This document shows positions 1 through 10,000 of a DNA stretch of 22,991 nucleotides, one piece after another. A program made the translations under genes and the position numbers. Positions within the stretch are counted from its first letter, which is position 1; every line of letters starts with the position of its first letter. The notes beneath the pieces are model-generated. The model worked only from the letters and a program-made list of their open reading frames with translations, was not told the DNA's origin and made no database searches. The DNA comes from Chloromonas sp. AAM2 (taxonomy: Eukaryota; Chlorophyta; Chlorophyceae; Chlamydomonadales; Chlamydomonadaceae). The stretch is from contig QAXH01000996.1 in the NCBI GenBank assembly GCA_004335635.1, positions 2,012-25,002 of the forward strand, in the 5' to 3' direction.

Positions 1-1
1 T

Positions 2-70
2 CTCCTGGCATTTGTGCATAACAATGCGTGCTAGGAAATCCATGAACACATTGAACAGGATTGGTGACAT
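2..70 (-). mobile_element. Reverse transcriptase fragment of a non-LTR-type retroelement
   Basis: Read on the minus strand from position 70 to 2, 23 codons give a peptide containing MSPILFNVFMDFLARIV. This matches the conserved reverse-transcriptase block of the form (G)xxMSPxLFNxxxDxLxR found in LINE-like elements. Just upstream on the minus strand the frame meets a TGA, and the expected preceding GVRQG block is absent; an ATC/GAT microsatellite sits there instead. This fits a 5'-truncated, dead LINE copy whose 3' part would continue beyond the left edge. Only 69 bases are visible, so the family cannot be assigned. Confidence 0.55.
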
Positions 71-77
71 GGGTCAT

Positions 78-94
78 ATCATCATCATCATCAT
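78..94. repeat. (ATC)n microsatellite
   Basis: Five and two-thirds copies of ATC lie directly against the truncated end of the reverse-transcriptase fragment. The position is consistent with a junction repeat at the 5' end of a truncated retroelement insertion, though chance is possible. Confidence 0.8.
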
Positions 95-770
95 TACATG
101 GCTTTTCATGGTTAAACCCACGGTGCTGCAGCTAGACACAATATCTCTCCAAGAATTACGCGCCTGACAATCGTTAAGCCAAAAAGGGTCACGTGAGAAT
201 GGCCATGTGTGCGTCTTGCCCACAGGGTTCTGAGACTAGTTGTCCGTCAATGCGGTATGCCATACCCTTTTACCCCTACTCGGCAGCTGAGCTGGATCTA
301 ATGACCAGGACCTGCTGCTGTGTGTAGCCACCATTACAGGCAGCCGTTGGAATTGTTTACTTGGTTTCCGCAACAACTGTTCGTGCGAATCGCATTTTGC
401 ACATTTGGCAAATTTACGAACCTGATGTGAAACTGCCAGTTTGAGAAGTCAAGAATTCACTTTACGAGCTTGAAGTGTTACAAAAACCAAGTGTCTGGCC
501 CACATGGTCTCTTCTCATGGACTAGCTTGGACTACTAACGCGCTTTCCATGCGCCTCCTCTGCTCTGTTTCTCTGTTGTGGCTGTGTTACAAAAACCAAG
601 GTGTAAAAGCATCAGAACAAGAAGTCAATGTTTGGCAGCTGCCCAGTCTGCACCGGCACGCAGCAATGCTCACTCTGTCGATCCCACACAGACTGGTCAG
701 ACACCACATGATTTGATGGTTGACAGTGTACAACGGTGGTCATTGCACCATACCATGCGCATTGATGTCT
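95..770. other. Non-coding stretch left of the 504-residue gene
   Basis: No open frame here resembles a protein, and I see no RNA gene. The right part should carry the 3' untranslated region of the minus-strand gene that stops at 771. A 17-base direct repeat lies at 475-491 and 584-600. On the minus strand each copy contains TGTAA, the polyadenylation signal usual in green algae; the nearer copy (591-587) is about 180 bases past the stop codon. Confidence 0.5.
475..600 (-). repeat. 17-bp direct repeat pair, each with TGTAA on the minus strand
   Basis: GTGTTACAAAAACCAAG occurs exactly at 475-491 and at 584-600 (109 bases apart). On the minus strand both include TGTAA followed by CAC. They lie downstream of the minus-strand gene ending at 771 and could give alternative cleavage and polyadenylation sites. 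That role is inferred from position and from known chlorophyte usage. Confidence 0.5.
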
Positions 771-3394
771 CTAGCACATCCGTTGGTCCCGGACCCCAAA
801 GCTGGGCATGCCACAGTCCTTGACTGCATCCTCAGACCTCAATGGGGACTCAATCGACTCAGCTGCCTTCAAAGCATCGGTGGCTTGTTGTTCCATCACG
901 TTTGACTGGTCGGGGCGGTGGCCGACGCATGCATCTCGGGGTGGGCTACAAGGCGGTGTGCAGCCCTTCCCAGCAATCCTTGATGATGTACCTATCTGTG
1001 ACTCCTTAGCTGTTGTGGCGGTCTCAGCCTGCGTACCCGTCTGTAGCGTCTCAGCTGCTGCAGCTACATTGCACACGTTGGCCAGCCCGGATTCTGTAGC
1101 TGACGCAGACTGTATGCGTGCATGCATGGCTTGTGAGGTCGGTGTGGTTGGCTCAGTTGGCGCCTGGGGGTGACAAATGATGGTGATGCAAGTATCTTCA
1201 TCCTGGCAACCGTCATCACATGGCTGTATTGTGAATGCATCAGACTCGCCGCTGCTATTGGACAGGTGCGCAGCCCTGGCTTGTGCTTCAGCAGCACGTT
1301 CTGCTTCTGCAGCTCGTATCATTGCCATGGTGTATGGCCCACAGGACAGGACCCCGTGCGTGGCATGCAGCATGCGCTGGGTGGTGTCCAGCTGTGCCCG
1401 CAGCTGCCGGCATGTCATCTGCAGAGACACGAGGTGCATCAAGCGGCACAGCTGGTTGTTGCGGCAGTCAAACACACAGCTTGCATCGCACCATCGTTTG
1501 TTATTGTGCAAAGCAGCCAAACTCACACGAGAGCAAAGAATCACAGCCAGCCAGGTGACCTGTACACATGCTGCGTGTATGCAGTACACATGTTGCGTGT
1601 ATGCTCTGGAATGTAGCTGTCATGTAGCTGTGTGACATGCAGTGGGTAGACATAAGCATGCCTTGTTCCCCATTGGCAACCCACCTCCAGTTCCTGTGCC
1701 CTGAGCCGATGCTGAACCGCAGCGAGCAGGGCCTGTTGCAGCTGCGATGCGAGGCTGCGAGTGTTGCAAGGCATGGCCACGCCGGCATTGGAGCTCGCTG
1801 CACCAGCGGTCTGAGCCGGACTGCCTGCATGTGCAACTGGATGGGGGTTGCTGGGTGGCTGTAGAAGTGTGCTGGCAGGCAGCTGCTCAGGAGGCATGAT
1901 AGGGTCGGTCTGGCTGCCACTGCTTTGAGTGTCGGGCTGAGCATGGGCTGCTACGTCCGCGGTACTGTGCTGTGCCTGAACTGCGGCATCAGCAGCAGTG
2001 CATGCTGCCTGCATGGTCGCATCAGCCACAGGCTTGGGTGTATGTGCTGCCTCACAAGTGGCTTCATGGGTTGCCTGGCATGTCTGGTTCTGCACTGTAG
2101 CATTGGTGGCAATGCAGGATGTCTGCACAGCCACCCCTGACACATGCCTGGTCGCATGGGCTGCTTCCTGAGGTTCCTGGAAGGGTTGTCCCTGCTCATA
2201 ACTAGGCTGCACTTGTGTCGCCGCGTCCGCAGTGTTGGTCCTGCGTGCCTCAGCAGAGGACGAGCTGTGAACAGTGAGGAGGCAAACAGAATACGTGTAC
2301 CGAGAACGATACAATACAAGCTGCCATGTCATACCACGGCTCCATTCAAGTACCTTGAGATTCCTGTGCTCCCATTCCCCAGTGTGTCCTGCGACCAGAG
2401 GTTCTCTGGCTTGGCTTGTCAGCGCTTTACCGAGTATACTCGATGACACCTGTTGTCAACCTAGTAAATCTTTTGCACGAGATTTTGAGGCTTCCCTTTC
2501 CAATACGGGGGACGTCTAGTTGTACTGGGTTGGTATCATTTGCCTTGTACGGATGCGTTTGTGACAGCTCAACAAACAGGCAAACAAAGTAAATCAAACT
2601 CAGCGAAGAGTGCACACAGCCAGCCCACCAACACTGCAACCCGACGGCCTACTCCGGTGCACCAGATTGCAATAAATCCATTATGTCAGGGTCCTCCTGA
2701 AATTGGCATGCGCAGCTGACGTGACAACTGTGATGGCTACTGGCACCTCACTCACGTGTCACGAAGCAGGGCTGCCATGTGCGAGGCATTGATAAGCACT
2801 TCTGGCATAGGCTCTGTGTGCCCAGATGCGTCCCATGCCTCAAGCTCAAGAGCCTGCAAATAGATTGATATGTATCCATGGGCGCCAGACAAGTGCGTGC
2901 AGATGAGGGTGACATTCTGCATGTATTTCAAAGACTGGGTGGTTACTGCTAAGGGGGAAAATCATCCGTTCTACCTGCTGGTTCAGGTCTGCCACACAGC
3001 CAGTGAGGAGCTCAGACTCCTCTGTTAGCGTGAGGGACAGCTCGGCCTGTTGGAAAACGCACCACAGCAGATTGCATTGATGAACATGCATGCCCCAGGC
3101 AGGCAAGCTGACGCTGACCCAATTCAAATTTGCCTTGAACTCACTGCTCGTGTGGATGCAGAGCAAGAGCAGCAATCATGTGGATGGGTCAGCATACAAC
3201 AAACAAGCAGGTATTCACGGCACATTTTCATAGGCCCGTTGCAGGCACTTATGGCTGATGTCAGCGTCAGGTCTCACCGCGGCTGTCGCCTCAACTTTAA
3301 GCTCCTCCACCCGCAGCCGGGCTATATCCCGCAGCTCCCGTAGCTGTTTCAGATTATCCCGCGCCAGCCGTCTCGTCATATCATCCGCAGCCAT
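771..3394 (-). CDS. Unknown coiled-coil protein with Gln-motif repeats, five exons, 504 residues
   Basis: Exons on the minus strand: 3394-3278, 3046-2975, 2853-2756, 2264-1685 and 1418-771. They total 1,515 bases with all junction phases compatible; the stop is TAG at 773-771. Donors are GCG|GTGAGA, CAG|GTAGAA, CAC|GTGAGT and GAG|GTGGGT; acceptors end in AACAG, TGCAG, CACAG and CTGCAG. Residues 1-75 are charged and heptad-like (LRELRDIARLRVEELK). Residues 138-216 carry a degenerate 11-residue repeat with Val/Thr/Ser-Gln motifs. Residues 265-340, spanning the last junction, form a second Leu/Ala/Glu/Arg coiled coil, and the Ser/Thr/Pro-rich C-terminus ends in DQRMC. The start is uncertain: an in-frame ATG at 3460 would add 22 residues. 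I recognise no family. A scaffold or adaptor role would be a guess. The 491-bp third intron could hide an alternative end exon. Confidence 0.6.
1904..2140 (-). repeat. Degenerate 11-residue (33-bp) repeat region in exon 4
   Basis: Codons 138-216 of the 504-residue protein include short related motifs GVAVQTS, NATVQNQT, DATMQAA, DAAVQAQ and SGSQTDP. The Gln-centred motifs recur at multiples of 11 residues for part of the region (Q143 to Q154, and Q181 to Q192 to Q214). The repeats are diverged at the DNA level, so they are old or selected as protein. Confidence 0.55.
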
Positions 3395-4097
3395 GTGCAC
3401 TGATGCCAGACAACCCTGGCTGTCACATTCCCCTTCACCCAAATGTACAACTGTAATCATTTGCGCGTGAGCGCCTCTCAAGACTAGTGGCCTGCATCTT
3501 TGGACAAAACAAAAGAACAACAAACACAGCCGGTCGTTGAAACGGCCAGAGTTGTTTTGTCGTGATCTGCGAATAGATTTGTTCGGTTGATCATCGTCTG
3601 CTCAACCTGACAGCATACACTACTACTTTGCCAGCGCGACTGGCTGTTGCCTAGGTACGCATGATCGTCTTAAAAGCCGCCTTACACTCACAGTGATGCA
3701 GTGTTATCGCCTTGAGTCTTCTGCCAGATGTGTTCTGCCTAGCAGCACAAATAACCCCAGAGCACCCGGGGAGCATGCTGTGCACGCTCTCATCCGGTCC
3801 TGCACTTTCCAGCATGCACAGCAACCCTCACACCCTGGTTCTTGCCCCGTAGGCAGTCCCAGCAAGGTGCCCACGGCATGGGCTACAACCTACGCTGTGG
3901 ATGCATCCTAGCCAGCCTCTGCCACCATTGTAGCTGCCCTCAGCTTGATCAGTGCTTGGGTACCACCCAGGGTTTTTGCGCATGTGGGGGCAGGGCGCGG
4001 GTAGCCAAGCCATCCTGAGTTCTGCCATCAGGCGGGCTGCTGATAGCCCTGTCCTGATGCAGCAAGGAAACAGTCCAAGCAACTTGGCAGGTATACC
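3395..4097. promoter_or_regulatory. Gap between divergent genes, likely holding both promoters
   Basis: This 700-bp stretch separates the start of the minus-strand 504-residue gene from the proposed start of the plus-strand SAND gene. No protein-like frame is convincing; short frames such as the one at 3693-3911 have no recognisable features. I see no clear TATA box or named motif. The regulatory call rests only on the head-to-head arrangement, and an unrecognised 5' exon of either gene could lie here. Confidence 0.35.
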
Positions 4098-7000
4098 ATG
4101 GATCCGCATGGTGGGGGGGGGAAGGTCATTGCTGCTGTGGACGACTTGAGGCATTCAACACGACAACAGGTCATCATGCGTGTGTACTGCGTAGCAGTTT
4201 TTGCATCACGACACACAATCAGCGACAGAAATTCCAGAGCCAAGGCAAGCATGCGGTTGCCATGTTATATGCATCATTTTCAGCTTGATACGAGTTTTCC
4301 AACTGCCAAACATACAGGATTGAGCAGAGTATCCGCACAGGCAAGCATCCTTCCATCGTGCCTATTCAGCAACTGGTTTCTATGTTGTGCTTTGATCCAG
4401 TTCCACGATCCTAGTGTATCAACGTGCCTGCCCCCTTATCACTGTTGCGGTGCATACGCCAGTTCTTTTTTCTATGCCTGCTCGCAGATGCAAAGTCGCC
4501 CGCGGTTCAGCGCAACAGCCCCCAGCAACGTCCCGTGCACACCTCCCCTCCCGCCCGCCTCACCATTCCAGCCCCCCAGGAGAGGCCAGAGTCTGAGTCA
4601 GATGACGATGACGCACCGCTTGTTGGCAAGCTGTGGGACAGTGCGGCCTCCCCTGTGATACTGCCCACCACTTTACACGTCAACTGCGGATCTCTGGAGG
4701 GCATCTGCTACCCTGCCACTGCCAAGTTTCAAGTCATGCAAGATGGCAAGGTGCGGTTTTGGCAGGTACCGCATGTTACTCGGCGCTGTGACTGTTGCAT
4801 GAAGCATTGACGCTCGGGTTGCATAGCGCACTTCAGAGCGTTTCTTGAGGGATGCTGTGTATTGCCCCGCAGTGAGTATGGTTGGGGCCAAACAACACAT
4901 TGCCCTGCCTGCCGATCCTTTTCCTCAGTGTTGATTTAGTTTTTTTAAGTCAGTTGCTGGCAGTGTCCCAGCGTGTTGCGTTCTGTAGTGTTGTGTGGGA
5001 GCTGCAGGTAGCAAAGCTTCTATCCGTAAACAGTAGCAAATCCGTAAACAGTAGCAGAAGCTGAAGTTCCGTGGCATTAAGGCAAGGGTGTCAACACGCT
5101 GCTGCAGTGCCAGCAGTAACCACAGAATTTGTGTCACTTGCTACTCAAGTAGGGACAGTATTTGCTCAGCATTTTTGATTCTGCAGGTACTTGTGACTGT
5201 TTCTTTTCCAAGATTATCAAGTCTGCAGGTCATGCATCAAATCAGCATCATCAACATGCCTTCGTTTCTGTGGCCCAGTTTGCCGGTGACCAAGTCGTCT
5301 TTTTGTCTCAATAGTCGTTTTTGGGCCATTGCTGTTGTTGTCGATTGCAGCCAACCGGTGAGCTCATGGTTGGCCAAGCCTTCATCACAGCCGCCGGTCG
5401 AGGAGCGTATAAGAAGTACAAGGCTGTGGTAAACGTGGTTTCGCCGCACGGCAGAGAAGACCTCAGGCTGGACAAGTGGATTGACAGGTAATCTTTTTTG
5501 TTCGCTATGCTATTCGCTTCTTCTCGTCCTTATCGCGATACGTAACTCTGTCCTGTGTGCTAATCCTGGTGCAAACACATAACAGTCTGATGGTTCCATC
5601 CTTTTTAGCATTGACAAGCGCTCCCGGTGAGAATCAACATGCAGGTACCAAACGCTTTTGTCGGCAGCAGGATCTCCGCTCATAACCAAGACCAGGGTCA
5701 GCAAGAAGGCTAGAGAGGCGGCCGAAAGGGTTATGTCGCCAAGCAGCAGCGGCCGGGGGTCGGGCGGGCGGGGTCAGGGGCGTGGCGGCAGCAACGGCCG
5801 GCCCAGCCCTGGAGGCAACAAGCCGCCCCGCCCAGCTTATAGCGATGCTTCCGGGGCCGCGTCAGAAGACTCGTTGCCGCTGATGCAAAGAGTGGGATCT
5901 GCAGTGATGCGGGGCGTGGGGCGGGGCGTGCGGGTGCAGAGCCCACGGCCGTCTACGGCCCAGCCCGCCTCTTCACGGTCCTTGGCGGCTTCAGGCAACT
6001 TGGATGAGACAGCAGAAACCCGAGCTGGCATACATATCACTCCCAAGTTTCAGTCCGCTTTGCAGGTAAGGTGGAGAAGAGTCATGGTACTTCCAGTACA
6101 GGCTACCAACCGTTGCGGATTCAATCGATGTAGATGTCTCGACAGGGCATTGCTGACTTCAAAACGCGTTTGATATCACAGGCATTGCTGAGGATTAGCA
6201 GGGCATGCGTCCATTGCTTGCAGCTCCCTTGGTCTGTCACGCGTCCAGCCAAAGATTGCCGCAGCATGTTGATCTTTGCAACATGTTGAGCCAGAATCAA
6301 GCTGTTCCCCATGCAGAAGGCTCTGGTTCGTGGCAAGGCTCATGTTCCTGTGGTACCCAACTTGCATCTGGTGGGCGCATGGACCATGCACCTGCCAGGG
6401 CAACAAGCACAGGTGGGGTTTCGAATCATATTAACACGCGTACCAATCCCTTTCCGGAGTGCAGGATGCAGAACTTCGGGATGCTGGACATCTTCCCGTA
6501 TGGCGGTCGCCCATAACATCAGGGTCCAAAAACTCACACCACCCTTGTTCTTTCGTTGGTGTCAGTCTGTAAACAACAGGGTGTAGAGTCTCCTGCTGTG
6601 TCTCACGGACACCTGCTAGTAATGGCATGCACAGCAGACGTGCAATCAAGATTGCTGACCAAGTGACCAAGGCTCAAACTCAACATGGAAATGAACACAC
6701 ACGCACCTTCTACCGTTGGCAGCCTCTTGAAAACAGATGCCTGACAAGCATTACTTCGACCTGTTTCTCACAGGATGTCGGCACGTTTTCCGACATGAAG
6801 GCAGCATGGGAGGCAGCAGGTTCCCCTTCAGCCGCCACCGCCGTCCACCCGTGGATCACATGCACCCCCTTGCCTACACTTCTCCATGGAAGCAGCTACA
6901 CTCAGCCTCGCCGAGCTCACCATGCCTCATCCCCTGCCAAGCTCAGCCGCTTGCATGAGTCCTCTGGGCCTAGCCAAAGCCCACGAGCCGTTGGTTCAGC

Positions 7001-10000
7001 GGCATTCCAAGGCATCAAAACCAATCTTGGCACCAAGGCCCCGAGTGCTGCTGGCCCCATGCCCGCACGGCTGCTCCGGCGCAGCTCCATTCAATCCGGA
7101 TCTTCAGGGTCGATTCCAATCAGCAACAATTGGGCTCCATTTACCCTCAACAATCCCGACAACAGCACCAGCACCAGCGCTCCGTCTGCAGCACAGAGCG
7201 TCCCTGTCGCCACTCCGCCGGTCATTGACAAGTTTGCCCGGCCCTGCAAGGCCAAGGAATTAACCGTTGGCGATTTACCTCCACTATCGAATCGTGACTT
7301 CCCCAAACGGCAGCGTTCAGATGCTGCAACGGGCGCTGCGGCGCGGGATCAACCGCCATCCAAGCGGGCACAGGCAAGCGGGAAAGCGGGGCCAGCTGCG
7401 GCAGCAGCAGCAGGTGGTAATAACGGACTGAAACCACCGCCCCTTGCGCTTCCTAAAGACCTTGATCGGTGGGAGGATGAACTGGATGAGTCTTCTCCGG
7501 CAACAGCAACAGTTCAAAAGAAACGTTCTGTAGGAGATGCCTCAGGTGCTGCTGCACCGCTCGAGTCGCCCAGCAAGCGACAGGCACTTACGCAAGCCGC
7601 TGCAACCAAGCAAGGCAGGATGACTGCGGGAACGGCCAAGGATGCAAAGCCGCCTGCTGCAATGCAGGGTAAGGGCGCATCGGGCAAGGGTTCGGTGGAG
7701 AAGCCCCCATTGGCTCCGGGAAGCGGAGTATCTGGGGTGGCCAAGGCGGCCAAAGGTTCCGGCATGGGTATGGCTACGGCCCAAGGGTCCAAGAAACCTG
7801 CTCAGCCGCCGAGCTCGCAGGCTTCAGGCGCTAGTAAGGCTGCACGTGGGACGTTAAACGGGAATGTTGCGCCGCCGGGCAAGGCAGGTCAGGCGGCCGG
7901 CAAGCAGGCGGCTGCAGCCGCCACCGGCTCACGACCAGTGGGGCCAAGCGGGAAAGGCGCCCCGGCCTCCGCCCGTCAGTTGCCCGTACCTCCGCCCAAG
8001 TCCGCAGCACAGCACGCTAGGGGCAGCGGCTCGGGGCTGGGTCACAACGCCACCATCCCAGGCCCACTGAAGAGTGTGAGCCCCACTGATTACAACGCAC
8101 CGCCAAAGGACCCGAAGGTTCTGCCTGCGTTTGAGGACGAGGTGCTGAAACTACGAGCTCGGCAGCAAGCAGGTGATTGGCATGGTATTGCGCCAAGGTC
8201 GCATTGGGGTGGGCAGACCAGCACGTGTCATGATTGCCCATCGCAAACCGCGCCATAGACAAGCGCCTAAGAGCACACAACGAATCTCCACACTCATCAT
8301 TTTGTTTTACACTGATACAAGTATTGGCAAGTTGCTGTCAAGTTACCAGAACCAGTTCACATGGACAACAGCCGAAATATCAATAACAACGAAAAACAAT
8401 GTGAAGCACTGGTATGCTTACTGTATGCAGGTGCTGGCTCAAAAGCTGCCAAGCAGAACGCCAACAAACCGACCCCATTGGCATTCCCCTTCGTGTCGCA
8501 AGTCGTGACGACCGAGCGCCAGGAGCGTGCCCGCTTTGAGACGGTGCAGGCCGATATGCAACTGAGCAACGCAGTCGACAGGATGAGAGAGGCTCTAGAC
8601 GCAGCTGACAGGGAAGCAGAGCGTGAGCTGCGGGACACCACCGGGGACTTCTGGCAAGAGTACAGTTTCGTTGACACCACCATCACGGAGAGACTCAAGA
8701 GGCAGTTGCTGCTCAAGGAAGATGAAGATTACATGGACGTCTACCGGCTGCAGGATCTGGTGGACAAGTGAGCAAGTGCTGCCAGATGTTTAGGTGTTTT
8801 CTGCCCCTTGTTGCTGTCTGCACGCTGTGCAGCCATGTTGCAGACAGAACGTAAAAGTGCAAAGTGATCGGCAAATGGTCAAGAATCCTCTTGCAAGGAT
8901 TCGTTCCATCAGTGAACCGCTGGGTTTGTTTTCCTTCTTCCGATTTTGCCAGTCAGCTGATTTCTATGGCATCATGGGCAGCACAGGCTCTGCATGCCGG
9001 AGGCTTGCATTTCAGTGCATGTGGCATGGGCCCATGCAGAAGAGGCTGGGATTGCAACACAGTTAGCACAGGCTGAGGCAACAAAGGTGTTCTACAATCT
9101 GCACACAGGAATGCGCTTGGCCATAACTGGAGGCGTGTCAAAGTGTGGGACAACGTCAATGTCGACAGCTCGGACCATTTTGTGAGCGACATCTTCGCCA
9201 AGCACGCCAAAAGGCTTCAAGAAATGCGCCATTTCGTGGCCACGAATGAGCTGCCTCCACCCTCAGACCAAGCAGCATTGCATTACCAGCTGCAGCAGCA
9301 GTATCAGCAACAGTGGCCACCGCAGCAGAAGCAACAGGAGCATTCTGGTGCGCCGGAAGGAAACCATTCCTACCGGGCGCCGAGTAACCAACCCTGGCCG
9401 CCCGCAGACGGCCCGCCCCGCATGCCGCACGGTCAGCCATCTGGCGAGCTTCCGCCTGACAGCCCAACGCCGTACAATGGCGACGCCGGTGGAGCTCATG
9501 ACGATGATTGGGGTGCACCCGGGCCATCCAGTGTGCGCACAGCAAACCACGGCTCTGCAGATGGCAACACCGGGTTGGTGTCCCCCGGACGGCCATCGCC
9601 TTCCCCCTATGCACCACAGGAAAGTTGGCCCCAGGACCGACCTTGGCAGCACCAGCAGCACCAGCATTGGCCGCCGATGCAGCAGTCTCTGCAGACTTCT
9701 GGTTTGGTAGCAGGCCAGGCAACCCCTGCCCAGGATTCGTGGCTCAGCAGGGATGCAGCGATGCTGGGCTTGCAAGGTGCGAGCCCAGCTGCAGGCTGGC
9801 AGAGCAATGCAGCACAGCAGAACCAACCTTCAGGAACCCCAGCCCAGGCACCCACACAGGCAGACTTAGTGCGAGCCCTGCTGGCTCGACTTGGTGCGAA
9901 CACCTTGTCAGGCCCTCAGCAGACGTTGTCTATCAGCCTTGATAGCCGGCCGCTAACACCGCTGCAGCAGGCGCCAGCTGAGGCTGCAGCCGGCACCGAG

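Noticed and set aside
808..1635. Several overlapping plus-strand frames of 107-152 codons
   Set aside because: They are antisense to the last exon of the 504-residue gene and rich in Cys and His, typical of shadow frames.
4111..4658. Continuous plus-strand frame from the ATG at 4098 through the start of the SAND exon region
   Set aside because: It is out of frame with the SAND coding frame that starts at 4488, and its sequence after the first codons lacks protein character.
5609..5626. An 18-base microexon between the SAND exons (good-looking acceptor TTTTTAG and donor CCG|GTGAGA, in phase)
   Set aside because: The intron separating it from the next exon at 5645 would be only 18 bases, too short for spliceosomal removal, and reading through gives an in-frame TGA. 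The exon at 5645 joins in phase without it.
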